Source: an uncultured Saprospiraceae bacterium (lineage in GTDB: Bacteria; Bacteroidota; Bacteroidia; Chitinophagales; Saprospiraceae). Taken from it: 64,000 bases of DNA. The stretch covers positions 27,000 through 90,999 of the forward strand of contig CALDYY010000076.1 of NCBI GenBank assembly GCA_937944245.1. The letters run 5' to 3'. This document shows, one piece after another, positions 27,968 through 36,334 of the stretch. Position 1 is the first letter of the stretch. The number at the start of each line of letters is the position of its first letter. The notes beneath the pieces are model-generated. The model searched no databases. It saw only the letters and a program-made list of their open reading frames with translations, and was not told the DNA's origin. The translations under genes and the position numbers were made by a program.

Positions 27968-28510
27968 ATGAGTGAAAAAAATGCAAAAGTTGTACTGAGT
28001 GGCAAACGCTTTCAAATCATGATTGACCGACTTTGCCAAGAGCTTATCGAAAACTATGAGCTTTTCGATAATACTTGTTTAATTGGTATCCAAACCAAAG
28101 GAGTTTATTTAGCTAACCGAATTTATCATCGTTTGACGACAAACTTTGGTATTCCCAAAATGGAATACGGTAAGCTAGATATTACTTTCTACCGCGACGA
28201 TTTTAGAACAACCGACAAACCACTCAAACCAAACACAACAGAAATTAACTTTTTAGTAGAATCCAAAAAAGTGATTCTTGTAGATGACGTTGCCTACACT
28301 GGTAGAACAATACAGGCGGCACTCACAGGACTCAACTATTATGGCAGACCTTCAAAAGTGGAATTACTTACTTTAGTTGACCGAAGATTTAATCGGCATG
28401 TACCCATCACCACCGACTACATTGGCATGACCGTAGATACTGTGGATGCGTATGTAAAAGTGGAATGGGCAGAAACAACAGGAACAGATCAAGTTTTACT
28501 ATACTCGTAA
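27968..28510 (+). CDS. pyrR: PyrR, pyrimidine operon regulator / uracil phosphoribosyltransferase
   Basis: PyrR proteins bind pyr leader RNA in response to UMP and can also make UMP from uracil and PRPP. The start at 27968 (MSEKNAKVVLSGKRFQ) gives 180 residues, the normal PyrR length; the frame is open further upstream only from a TTG inside the leader element. The PRPP-binding loop VILVDDVAYTGRTIQAAL (about residues 98-115) is characteristic of PyrR, as is the early GIQTKGVYLANRI segment. The gene is followed after 14 bases by pyrB and preceded by the tandem hairpin leader, consistent with attenuation control. Confidence 0.93.
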   Translation: MSEKNAKVVLSGKRFQIMIDRLCQELIENYELFDNTCLIGIQTKGVYLANRIYHRLTTNFGIPKMEYGKLDITFYRDDFRTTDKPLKPNTTEINFLVESKKVILVDDVAYTGRTIQAALTGLNYYGRPSKVELLTLVDRRFNRHVPITTDYIGMTVDTVDAYVKVEWAETTGTDQVLLYS

Positions 28511-28524
28511 TATACTGATAACCA

Positions 28525-29463
28525 ATGCCCACAATACAAGAACTTAGTACACCTCACCTTTTGGGAATCAAGTATTTATCAGAAGACGATATTCAACTTA
28601 TCCTAGAAACAACAGATAACTTTAAAGAGGTACTTAACCGTCCAATTAAGAAAGTTCCTTCACTTCGCGATTTAACAATCGCCAATCTTTTTTTTGAAAA
28701 CTCTACCAGAACGAAATTATCTTTTGAATTAGCAGAAAAAAGATTGTCCGCCGATGTTATTAATTTTGCGGCTTCTTCTTCATCGGTTAGTAAAGGTGAA
28801 ACCTTGATTGATACCGTAAATAATATTTTGGCAATGAAAGTTGATATGGTCGTCATGCGCCACCCCGCACCTGGAGCAGCTCATTTTCTAGCCAAAAATA
28901 TCAACGCCAACATCATCAATGCAGGCGATGGCACGCATGAACATCCTACACAAGCACTACTTGACGCCTACTCTATTCGAGAAAAAATGGGCGACTTAAT
29001 AGGTAAAAAAGTAGTAATTGTAGGTGATATTTTGCACTCAAGAGTAGCTTTAAGTAATATTTTTTGCTTACAAAAATTAGGTGCAACGGTGAAAGTTTGT
29101 GGACCACCTACCTTAATTCCTAAATATGTTACTACTCTAGGTGTAACCGTAGAACACGACATCAGAAAAGCCTTAGCCTGGTGTGATGTTGCCAATTTAC
29201 TACGCATTCAATTAGAAAGACAAACCGTCAAGTATTTTCCTTCTCTCAGAGAATATGCTTTATTTTATGGGGTGAATAAAAAAATGTTGGACGAGTTGGA
29301 CAAAAAAATCGTAATTATGCACCCGGGTCCAATCAATAGAGGCGTAGAAGTAACGAGTGAAGTAGCAGATTCAGAGCATTCAATTATCTTAAGCCAAGTA
29401 GAAAATGGTGTAGCTGTGAGAATGGCAGTGCTGTATTTATTGGCAACTAAACGAGGAAAATAA
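28525..29463 (+). CDS. pyrB: Aspartate carbamoyltransferase catalytic subunit
   Basis: The enzyme joins carbamoyl phosphate and aspartate in the first committed step of pyrimidine synthesis. The 312-residue product has the carbamoyl-phosphate loop FFENSTRTKLSFE (near residues 52-64), the HPTQALLDAYSI motif (near 139-150), LLRIQLERQ (about 230) and the late HPGPINRGVEV aspartate-binding loop. The length and the lack of a regulatory pyrI subunit nearby match the short ATCase class that pairs with PyrR control. It overlaps the pyrR transcript with only a 14-base gap. Confidence 0.96.
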   Translation: MPTIQELSTPHLLGIKYLSEDDIQLILETTDNFKEVLNRPIKKVPSLRDLTIANLFFENSTRTKLSFELAEKRLSADVINFAASSSSVSKGETLIDTVNNILAMKVDMVVMRHPAPGAAHFLAKNINANIINAGDGTHEHPTQALLDAYSIREKMGDLIGKKVVIVGDILHSRVALSNIFCLQKLGATVKVCGPPTLIPKYVTTLGVTVEHDIRKALAWCDVANLLRIQLERQTVKYFPSLREYALFYGVNKKMLDELDKKIVIMHPGPINRGVEVTSEVADSEHSIILSQVENGVAVRMAVLYLLATKRGK

Positions 29464-29722
29464 AATTAAGATTTTTTTTCTTACTTGCATATGAGTATGA
29501 TAGTGTTAATTCAATATTAACCTAATATTAATTTTTTAAATTTATTTTAATATTGAATTTCTTTAAAAAATTGCTTTACAACGATTTACATATTTTATAT
29601 TAATTCAATAATTCATTTATTTACTAGATTAAGCTGTCACAAAACGCCATTAAGTACCTATATTACACTATCTTGCGTCTAATTATTAAAAAATTATCTA
29701 ACGAATCAAACAAACAAAAGCA

Positions 29723-31057
29723 ATGGCACTTAATCTGCTAGACCTCGTTAAGGGGCAATTAAATGATAGCGTTGTGCAAGGATTATCACGCGCAGTAGGT
29801 ATCAATTTACCTGAAACAAATTCCGCTCTGGCTACTATTATTCCTTCACTACTAGGTGGCTTAGTTACCAAAGGTTCTAATGAAAACGGAGCTAATGTAC
29901 TGTTAAACCTGATTAAAACAGGAAATCACGATGGTAGCATCTTAGATAACTTCTCTGGTTTGCTGGGCAATCTTGATGCAATAGACCAACTAAAGAATGC
30001 AGGTGGTGGTATTCTTAGTACATTGTTTGGCAACAAGCAAAGTTCAATTCTTGACCTCGTTACTGCAAACACTTCTATTGGTAAGAATGCCTCTAGTAAT
30101 CTAATGAGTTTATTAGCTCCAATGGTCATGGGCTTACTTGGCAAACAAGTAAAAACTGGAAACCTAGATGTAAAGGGGTTAGTGAACATGCTTTCTAGCC
30201 AAAAATCAATACTCGAAAAAGTATTACCAACTTCTTTTGCTAATGAATTAGGATTCGCAGCAGCCAATGTTACTACTCCAAAAATATCGCCTAAAGTAGA
30301 AAAGAAAAAAGGCATGGGATGGTTAGCTTGGGCTTTGCCTTTGGTGCTGCTAGCAGTAGGGGGCTTTATCTTCCTGAGAGGCTTCAATACAGACGTAAGC
30401 ATGAAGAAACAGCAAAGCGCTTTTTACGTTGATGCAAATGGAAATCTACTAGATAAGAAAGGTGAACTTGTGAGAGCATCAGGTGAATTTCAACTTGTGG
30501 ACGGATACTATGTGGACAACACAGGGGCACGCATTCAGCGTAAAATTGACGAAACTAAAGAAAAATTAAATGTCGCATCTGATAAAACAAAAGAGAAGTT
30601 GGATGAAGCGGCTAGTAAGACTAAAGAGGCTTTGGACAATACAATAGATAAGACTAAAGAAGCTGTGAGCAATGCAGCTACCATAACTTCGGAAGCAACA
30701 AAGGAAACTTTCAATAAGTTGTTCAATACTAAAGCAGTAGGTACAGCTTATGCACTATCAGAAATTGTATTTGACCCGACATCCCATCGTATTACTAACA
30801 TGTCAAAGGAAGAAGTAGAAGGACTTGCTGCAGCTTTGAAAGGACATCCTGAATCGCGTATTCAAGTACAGGTGCACACAGCGGACGGTAAAAATGCTGC
30901 CGAAAACAAGAAAATCTCAGATTTGAGAGCAGAAGTAGTAAAAAATATGCTAGTAGCATTAGGCGTTGATGCAAAGCAAATTTCTTCAAAAGGACTTAGT
31001 TCAAAAGAAGAAACAAAAGCCGCTGCTAATGCAGTAGAAGTTGTTGTGGAGCAATAG
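29723..31057 (+). CDS. DUF937 protein with membrane segment, amphipathic repeat and OmpA-like domain
   Basis: This 444-residue protein has a four-part layout. Residues 1-180 are a DUF937 region of helical repeats (IIPSLLGGLVTKG, MSLLAPMVMGLLGKQ). Residues about 194-216 are one membrane helix (WLAWALPLVLLAVGGFIFL). Residues 270-340 are an 11-residue amphipathic repeat (KTKEKLDEAASKTKEALDN) of the LEA/apolipoprotein type. The C-terminus (345-444) resembles an OmpA/MotB peptidoglycan-binding fold (IVFDPTSHRI...GHPESRIQVQVHTADGKNAAENKKISDLRAEVVKNML). This predicts a cytoplasmic N-part tethered to the inner membrane with a periplasmic cell-wall anchor. The biological role is unknown. Confidence 0.75.
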   Translation: MALNLLDLVKGQLNDSVVQGLSRAVGINLPETNSALATIIPSLLGGLVTKGSNENGANVLLNLIKTGNHDGSILDNFSGLLGNLDAIDQLKNAGGGILSTLFGNKQSSILDLVTANTSIGKNASSNLMSLLAPMVMGLLGKQVKTGNLDVKGLVNMLSSQKSILEKVLPTSFANELGFAAANVTTPKISPKVEKKKGMGWLAWALPLVLLAVGGFIFLRGFNTDVSMKKQQSAFYVDANGNLLDKKGELVRASGEFQLVDGYYVDNTGARIQRKIDETKEKLNVASDKTKEKLDEAASKTKEALDNTIDKTKEAVSNAATITSEATKETFNKLFNTKAVGTAYALSEIVFDPTSHRITNMSKEEVEGLAAALKGHPESRIQVQVHTADGKNAAENKKISDLRAEVVKNMLVALGVDAKQISSKGLSSKEETKAAANAVEVVVEQ

Positions 31058-31096
31058 ATAACAAAATTTTATTCAATACACCAAATTTAGTTGATT

Positions 31097-31142
31097 TAAG
31101 CCAAATTTAATACCTGATTATCAAGGTATTAAATTTGGCTTA
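31097..31142 (+). terminator. Intrinsic terminator after the DUF937-OmpA gene
   Basis: A 19-bp perfect stem (31097-31115 with 31124-31142) closes an 8-nt loop and is followed by TTTATTTTTTG. It lies 39 bases after the stop codon and separates this gene from alanine dehydrogenase. Confidence 0.85.
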
Positions 31143-31267
31143 TTTATTTTTTGAACAATCAGTTTTGTATAAATTCAATAAATTACAAAAAGCACTTAAA
31201 TTTGATGCTTTAAATGAGTTCTATTGGCAAAAAAATATTCCTAACTAAATATAAATAAGCTATCATC

Positions 31268-32380
31268 ATGATTATTGGAGTACCAAAAGAAATTAAATCC
31301 AACGAAAACAGAGTAGGGCTTACGCCTGCTGGCGCCTTTGAACTAACTAAAAGAGGGCATCAAGTTCACATACAATCCACTGCTGGTGAAGGAAGTGGCT
31401 ATTCAGATCAGGATTACAGAAATGTAGGTGCGTTGATTACCCCAGACATAGAAACAACTTATCAGATTGCTGAAATGATTATCAAGGTAAAAGAACCTAT
31501 TGCTCAAGAGTATGACCTTATCCAAGAAGGTCAGTTGGTTTTTACCTATTTTCACTTCGCATCTTCCGAAGAATTGACGCGCGCTATGATTGCTAGAAAA
31601 GCAATTTGTTTAGCCTACGAAACCGTAGAATTACCCAATCAATCCTTACCACTCCTTGTGCCTATGTCAGAGGTAGCAGGTCGTATGGCAGTGCATGAAG
31701 GCGCAAAATACTTAGAGAAACCAATTAAAGGTAGAGGTATTTTGTTAGGCGGTGTACCTGGTGTACCACCGGCAAAAGTCATGATTCTTGGAGCGGGCGT
31801 AGCAGGTACGAATGCTGCGAAAATGGCAGCAGGTATGGGTGCACAAGTAACTATTCTCGATGTAAATTTGCAGCGTCTGCGCTACATCAACGATGTGATG
31901 CCAAATAACGTCATCACGATGTACTCCAACGAATTTAACATACGTCAACTGGTTAAAGACCATGATTTAATTATTGGTTCTGTCTTGATTCCTGGTGCAA
32001 AAGCACCTAAGCTAATTACTAGAAGTATGCTTAAAGACATGAAACCAGGTACAGTTTTGGTAGATATTGCGGTGGACCAAGGAGGTTGCTTTGAAACGAC
32101 TTATCCAACCACTCACGCTCAACCAACTTTTATTATTGACGATGTGGTACATTACTGTGTAGCCAATATGCCAGGAGCAGTACCTTACACTTCTACGCTA
32201 GCATTGACCAATGCAACTTTGCCTTATGCTATTCAATTAGCAGACAAAGGATGGCAACAGGCTTGTAAAGAAAATCAATCCTTGAAGTTAGGATTGAACG
32301 TTGTGAATGGTCATATCGTTTACGATGGAGTAGCTAAAGCCTTTGATTTTCCGTTAATTAATGTGGAAACTTTTTTATAA
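31268..32380 (+). CDS. ald: Alanine dehydrogenase
   Basis: The enzyme interconverts L-alanine and pyruvate plus ammonia with NAD. The 370-residue protein has the family start MIIGVPKEIKSNENRVGLTP, with the substrate-site arginine and a downstream lysine in IIKVKEP. The catalytic histidine is in FTYFHFASS (near residue 95). The NAD-binding domain shows VMILGAGVAGTNAAKMAAGMGAQV (near 169-192), and the late VANMPGAVPYTSTLALTNATLPY motif is diagnostic. It lies upstream of ornithine aminotransferase, and both feed amino-acid nitrogen into central metabolism. Confidence 0.96.
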   Translation: MIIGVPKEIKSNENRVGLTPAGAFELTKRGHQVHIQSTAGEGSGYSDQDYRNVGALITPDIETTYQIAEMIIKVKEPIAQEYDLIQEGQLVFTYFHFASSEELTRAMIARKAICLAYETVELPNQSLPLLVPMSEVAGRMAVHEGAKYLEKPIKGRGILLGGVPGVPPAKVMILGAGVAGTNAAKMAAGMGAQVTILDVNLQRLRYINDVMPNNVITMYSNEFNIRQLVKDHDLIIGSVLIPGAKAPKLITRSMLKDMKPGTVLVDIAVDQGGCFETTYPTTHAQPTFIIDDVVHYCVANMPGAVPYTSTLALTNATLPYAIQLADKGWQQACKENQSLKLGLNVVNGHIVYDGVAKAFDFPLINVETFL

Positions 32381-32396
32381 CTAGACGTTGTGTGGG

Positions 32397-32441
32397 TTTA
32401 ACCGTTAAAGGACTAAAGGATATTAACGCTTAATGGTTAAA
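32397..32441. terminator. Imperfect hairpin between ald and rocD
   Basis: TTTAACC (32397-32403) pairs with GGTTAAA (32435-32441), and inside it GTTAA pairs with TTAAC, leaving a six-base bulge. There is no clear T tract. It could be a weak terminator or a processing hairpin. It covers the upstream alternative start of rocD at 32433 and so favours the start at 32466. Confidence 0.35.
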
Positions 32442-32465
32442 TCAATAAACAAAAATAATTTACTT

Positions 32466-33749
32466 ATGAATGCGACCATTTCCGCTATTTCTGCTGCACA
32501 TTTGATTGAACTTGAGGACAAATACGGAGCGCACAATTATCATCCTTTGCCAGTAGTATTGGCTAAAGGCGAAGGCGTTTATGTTTGGGATGTAGAAGGT
32601 AAACAATATTATGACTTTCTTTCTGCATATTCTGCTGTTAATCAAGGGCATTGTCATCCAAGAATTATTAATGCCTTAAAAAAGCAGGCAGAAGAATTAA
32701 CCCTAACTTCTCGTGCTTTTTACAATAATCAACTAGGCATTTACGAGCAGTACGTTACCGAATACTTTGGTTTTGAAAAAGTGCTACCTATGAACACAGG
32801 GGCGGAAGGCGTTGAAACAGCTATCAAAATATGTAGAAAGTGGGGCTACGAAAAAAAAGGGATACCAAATGACGCAGCTAAGATTATAGTATGTGGTCAA
32901 AATTTTCATGGTAGAACAACCACCATTATTTCCTTTTCAAGTGATAGCGGTGCAAAAAATCATTTTGGTCCTTACACACCCGGATTTTTATCCATCCCTT
33001 ATAACGATTTAGGTGCTTTGCAACATCTACTCGAAACTCAAGGGAAAGAAATAGCAGGTTTCCTTGTTGAACCTATACAAGGAGAAGCAGGTGTATATGT
33101 TCCTGACAATCAATTTATTACAACAGCAGCAGCTTTGTGCAAACAACATAATGTCCTTTTCATTGCAGACGAAATACAAACTGGAATTGCTAGGACAGGT
33201 AGCTTACTGGCAGTATGTGGTAATTGTACTTGTGCAGGGCACTGCGAGCGACAAGGCTCTTATATTCGTCCCGATATTTTAATTCTAGGTAAAGCTATTT
33301 CTGGTGGTGTTTATCCTGTTTCAGCAGTTTTGGCAGATAATCACATTATGGAAGTTATCCATCCTGGTCAACATGGCAGCACTTTTGGAGGTAATCCACT
33401 GGCTTGTGCCGTAGCGATGGAAGCACTTGAAGTCGTTCGCGATGAGCATTTAGCACAAAATGCTAGAAACTTAGGCAACATATTTAGAACACGAATGCAG
33501 CAACTCGTCGAAAAATCAGATTTAATAGTGCTAGTTCGTGGTAAAGGACTTTTGAATGCTATTGTCATTAATGATTCGCCAGAAAGCGAAACAGCATGGA
33601 ATATTTGTATGGCATTGGCACATAGTGGTTTACTAGCAAAACCAACACACGGCAATATCATACGATTTGCGCCTCCGTTAGTAATGACGGAAGAACAATT
33701 ACATGAATGTTGCGATATTATAGAGCACACCATTCTAAATTTTAAGTAA
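32466..33749 (+). CDS. rocD: Ornithine-oxo-acid transaminase
   Basis: The PLP enzyme converts ornithine and 2-oxoglutarate to glutamate semialdehyde and glutamate. I use the start at 32466 ([25 protein letters not shown]); a start 33 bases upstream falls inside a hairpin. The 427-residue product has the family segments [53 protein letters not shown] and the PLP lysine in [14 protein letters not shown]. Unusually, after TGSLLAV comes a cysteine-rich insertion, [10 protein letters not shown], near residue 250, where most homologues have a short loop. It could bind a metal or form disulfides. Confidence 0.93.
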   Translation: MNATISAISAAHLIELEDKYGAHNYHPLPVVLAKGEGVYVWDVEGKQYYDFLSAYSAVNQGHCHPRIINALKKQAEELTLTSRAFYNNQLGIYEQYVTEYFGFEKVLPMNTGAEGVETAIKICRKWGYEKKGIPNDAAKIIVCGQNFHGRTTTIISFSSDSGAKNHFGPYTPGFLSIPYNDLGALQHLLETQGKEIAGFLVEPIQGEAGVYVPDNQFITTAAALCKQHNVLFIADEIQTGIARTGSLLAVCGNCTCAGHCERQGSYIRPDILILGKAISGGVYPVSAVLADNHIMEVIHPGQHGSTFGGNPLACAVAMEALEVVRDEHLAQNARNLGNIFRTRMQQLVEKSDLIVLVRGKGLLNAIVINDSPESETAWNICMALAHSGLLAKPTHGNIIRFAPPLVMTEEQLHECCDIIEHTILNFK

Positions 33750-33755
33750 ATACAG

Positions 33756-33784
33756 ACTTTTGGTATGTTAACAATACCAAAAGT
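33756..33784 (+). terminator. Intrinsic terminator after rocD
   Basis: ACTTTTGGTAT (33756-33766) pairs perfectly with ATACCAAAAGT (33774-33784) around a 7-nt loop, followed by TTTAATG. It ends 14 bases before the start of the permease gene. Confidence 0.7.
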
Positions 33785-33798
33785 TTTAATGAACCTAA

Positions 33799-35112
33799 AT
33801 GAACTTTCCTTATTTCATAGCTCGAAAAGTAGCAACTAATCAATCTGATGATGGCAAATATGCCTTCAGCCGATTGATTATTCGTATTGCCATTATTGCC
33901 GTAGCGTTAAGTGTAGCAGTTATGGTTATTACGATATCCATACTTAGAGGGTTTAAAAATGAAATTAGCGAAAAAATATTTGGTTTTTTTGGTCACATCC
34001 ATATAACAGACGTTCAATCAGCAGGTTCTATTTTGGAATCTTATCCCCTTGACATAAACCAAAGTTTTTATCCAAGTTTAGATACCATTCAACAGATTGA
34101 ATACCTAGACCAGTATTTGTTGTTTGGGAAACCTTTGGGTAACTACTTCTCAACGCGTACTAAAGGCGGCATTCGCCATATCCAAACCTTTGCCATTAAA
34201 CCTGGTGTTATCAAAACAGAGGAAACTATGGAAGGCATTATCCTCAAAGGTACTGGCAAAGATTTTGATTGGCAATTTTTGAAACAATACCTCATTCGAG
34301 GAAATATATTAACGTTGCCAGACACTGCAATGTCAAGAGAAATTATCATCTCTGCACAAACAGCAGATAGACTAAAAAAAGATATTGGCGACCGCCTAGA
34401 TATTAATTTCTTTGCAAAAGGCAATGTTGTTAGAAGGCGATTTGATATTGTTGGTATTTACAGAACAGGTTTAGATGAATATGATCGCACTTTCGCATTA
34501 GCGGATATTCGGCAAGTACAACGCATTTTAGGATGGACAGAAAACCAAGTTGGTGGATTTGAGGTAATAATAGACCACATTGGCGACATCAATATTATTT
34601 CTGACTACATCTATACGCAAGTAATACCTAATACTATGTATGCCGAAACCATCAAAGAAAAACAACCTAATATTTTTGGCTGGCTAGAATTACAAAACAT
34701 TAACGAAATAGTGATTATTACTCTTATGCTTATTGTCTCCATCATTAATATGATGACAGCATTAATGATTCTAATTTTGGAACGAGCCAATATGATTGGC
34801 ATTCTGAAAGCATTAGGTACTTCGAATTGGAAAATCCGCAAGATTTTTCTTTATTATGCTGCTTACATTATTGTATTAGGTTTGTTCTGGGGTAATGTTA
34901 TTGGTATTGGACTATCGTGGTTACAAGATAGGTTTCAATTCGTAAAACTTTCAGAGGCAGATTACTATCTTTCTTATGCCCCTATTGAACTTAATTTTTG
35001 GACTATACTATTGCTAAACCTTGGCACACTTGGAGTTATCTTATCATTTTTAGTAATTCCTTCTTATTTAGTCACAAAAATAAGTCCTGTGCAAGCTATC
35101 CGATTCAAATGA
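33799..35112 (+). CDS. FtsX/LolC-E family ABC transporter permease
   Basis: This 437-residue inner-membrane protein has the MacB/LolC topology. One N-terminal helix (IIRIAIIAVALSVAVMVITISIL, residues 27-50) is followed by a long periplasmic domain (about 55-310) and three C-terminal helices (VIITLMLIVSIINMMTALMILIL, YAAYIIVLGLFWGNVIGIGL and WTILLLNLGTLGVILSFLVI). The ILERANMIGILKALGTSNWKIRKIFL coupling segment is typical of FtsX-type permeases. LolC/E proteins release outer-membrane lipoproteins with the ATPase LolD. No ATPase gene is adjacent, so the partner must be encoded elsewhere. Confidence 0.85.
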   Translation: MNFPYFIARKVATNQSDDGKYAFSRLIIRIAIIAVALSVAVMVITISILRGFKNEISEKIFGFFGHIHITDVQSAGSILESYPLDINQSFYPSLDTIQQIEYLDQYLLFGKPLGNYFSTRTKGGIRHIQTFAIKPGVIKTEETMEGIILKGTGKDFDWQFLKQYLIRGNILTLPDTAMSREIIISAQTADRLKKDIGDRLDINFFAKGNVVRRRFDIVGIYRTGLDEYDRTFALADIRQVQRILGWTENQVGGFEVIIDHIGDINIISDYIYTQVIPNTMYAETIKEKQPNIFGWLELQNINEIVIITLMLIVSIINMMTALMILILERANMIGILKALGTSNWKIRKIFLYYAAYIIVLGLFWGNVIGIGLSWLQDRFQFVKLSEADYYLSYAPIELNFWTILLLNLGTLGVILSFLVIPSYLVTKISPVQAIRFK

Positions 35113-35171
35113 GTAATAGGCGTTGGGCGTTGGAATTGTAACTATATTCAGTGCTATTTTTCAAAAATCAA

Positions 35172-35203
35172 TTTGCTAAATGTTCAATTTATATCTAGCT
35201 TTG
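35172..35203 (+). promoter_or_regulatory. Promoter of the aromatic amino acid operon
   Basis: TTTG (35172-35175) and TAGCTTTG (35196-35203) are spaced by exactly 20 bases, a full match to the Bacteroidota vegetative promoter TTTG-N19-21-TAnnTTTG. Transcription would start near 35210, about 15 bases before the leader peptide ATG. Confidence 0.8.
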
Positions 35204-35224
35204 CCAATGTAAAATCTTTAATAG

Positions 35225-35287
35225 ATGAATAATTTGTTTTCAGCAGTAATATTCTTTTATTTTTACTTTTTTGTAAATCAGTCCTAA
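35225..35287 (+). CDS. Phe/Tyr leader peptide of the prephenate dehydratase operon
   Basis: This ORF of 20 codons reads MNNLFSAVI, then FFYFYFF, then VNQS and a TAA stop at 35285-35287. Six of 20 residues are Phe and two are Tyr, with seven consecutive aromatic codons. It begins about 15 bases after the predicted transcription start and ends just before the hairpins of the attenuator. In enteric bacteria short Phe-rich leader peptides control pheA and pheST by ribosome stalling. Here the codons match both end products of the downstream operon (Phe and Tyr). It was found by reading the sequence and is too short for usual gene calling. Confidence 0.82.
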   Translation: MNNLFSAVIFFYFYFFVNQS

Positions 35288-35356
35288 TGGGGCGGAAGGA
35301 ATATCTGTTGATATAAAGATAATCTCTAAAGTCCCGTAAAAAGGGACTTTTTTTTT
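35281..35356 (+). terminator. Transcription attenuator (pause hairpin, antiterminator, terminator)
   Basis: Terminator: AAAGTCCC (35328-35335) pairs with GGGACTTT (35343-35350) around a 7-nt loop, and the run of nine T ends at 35356. Antiterminator: ATGGGGC (35287-35293) can instead pair with GTCCCGT (35331-35337), which blocks the terminator. Protector: GTCC at the end of the leader ORF (35281-35284) can pair with GGGC (35290-35293). A ribosome stalled on the Phe/Tyr codons would cover GTCC, free GGGGC and prevent termination. A ribosome at the stop codon would cover GGGGC and allow it. Confidence 0.78.
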
Positions 35357-35404
35357 GCCCGTAAATCAAGTTTTGTAAATAAACATAAACACAAAAAATA
35401 AGCA

Positions 35405-36295
35405 ATGATTCAAAGCCAGCCCAGTTACAACACTTATCAAAATATAGCCCATACAGCTAGAAAAGTAGTCATTCAAGGCTATGAGGGTGCTTTTCACGAC
35501 ATGGCAGCTCAGATGTACTACCAGAAAGAAGACATTCAAGTAGTGCCAGCCAACACTTTTGAAGATTTGGTAGCCATGTTAGAAAAAGGAGAAGTAGCAG
35601 ATGTTGGTTTAATGGCAATAGAAAATACAGTAGCAGGTAGTTTAATGTATAATTATGATTTGCTACGCAATTCAAAACTACAAATTATTGGTGAAGTGTA
35701 TTTAAGAATCAAACAAAATTTAATGACGCTTCCGGGTGTAAAAATTGAAGACTTGAAAGAGGTACATTCTCATTATATGGCGCTTCGTCAATGTAGTGCT
35801 TTTCTAAATCAATATCCCCATTTAAAATTAGTGGAAACAATAGATACTGCTTTAAGTGCTAAAGAGATAAAAGAAAATCAGCTAACCCATGTTGGTGCTG
35901 TGGGTTCAACATTAGCTGCCGAAATTTATGGCTTGGAAATCATTGGTGAGGGAATAGAAACGAACAAAAAAAATTTTACTCGCTTTTTGGTCTTACAATC
36001 CAATGATCAACTTAACATTCCAGAGACAGTGGATAAAGTAAGCCTCTGTTTTTCAATTAATCACGAAGTCGGTAGTTTGTATAAAGTCTTAGCAGTATTG
36101 GCAGCCTATAATGTCAATCTGACTAAAATACAGTCCACACCAATTGTTGGCAAGCCCTGGGAGTATCAATTTTTTGTTGATTTTGCTGTAGAAGGTAAAG
36201 TAAGCTACGAGCAAGCCTTGAGTGCTATTGCACCGATTACTTCTGATTTAAAAGTAATGGGCGCATACTCCAAAGGTTTGCACCATGAATATTAG
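35405..36295 (+). CDS. pheA: Prephenate dehydratase with ACT domain
   Basis: The enzyme converts prephenate to phenylpyruvate on the way to phenylalanine. This 296-residue protein has no chorismate mutase part. The catalytic PDT domain (about residues 19-200) starts VVIQGYEGAFHDMAAQMY and carries the diagnostic Thr-Arg-Phe motif at 192-194 (NFTRFLVL). A C-terminal ACT domain (211-296) starts VSLCFSINHEVGSLYKVLAVLAAYNVNLTKIQSTP, the site where phenylalanine usually gives feedback inhibition. It is the first gene of the operon after the Phe/Tyr attenuator, 48 bases beyond the terminator T tract. Confidence 0.95.
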   Translation: MIQSQPSYNTYQNIAHTARKVVIQGYEGAFHDMAAQMYYQKEDIQVVPANTFEDLVAMLEKGEVADVGLMAIENTVAGSLMYNYDLLRNSKLQIIGEVYLRIKQNLMTLPGVKIEDLKEVHSHYMALRQCSAFLNQYPHLKLVETIDTALSAKEIKENQLTHVGAVGSTLAAEIYGLEIIGEGIETNKKNFTRFLVLQSNDQLNIPETVDKVSLCFSINHEVGSLYKVLAVLAAYNVNLTKIQSTPIVGKPWEYQFFVDFAVEGKVSYEQALSAIAPITSDLKVMGAYSKGLHHEY

Positions 36296-36334
36296 AAAAG
36301 GAATCGCACTAGTAATTGTAAACACTGATGAATT

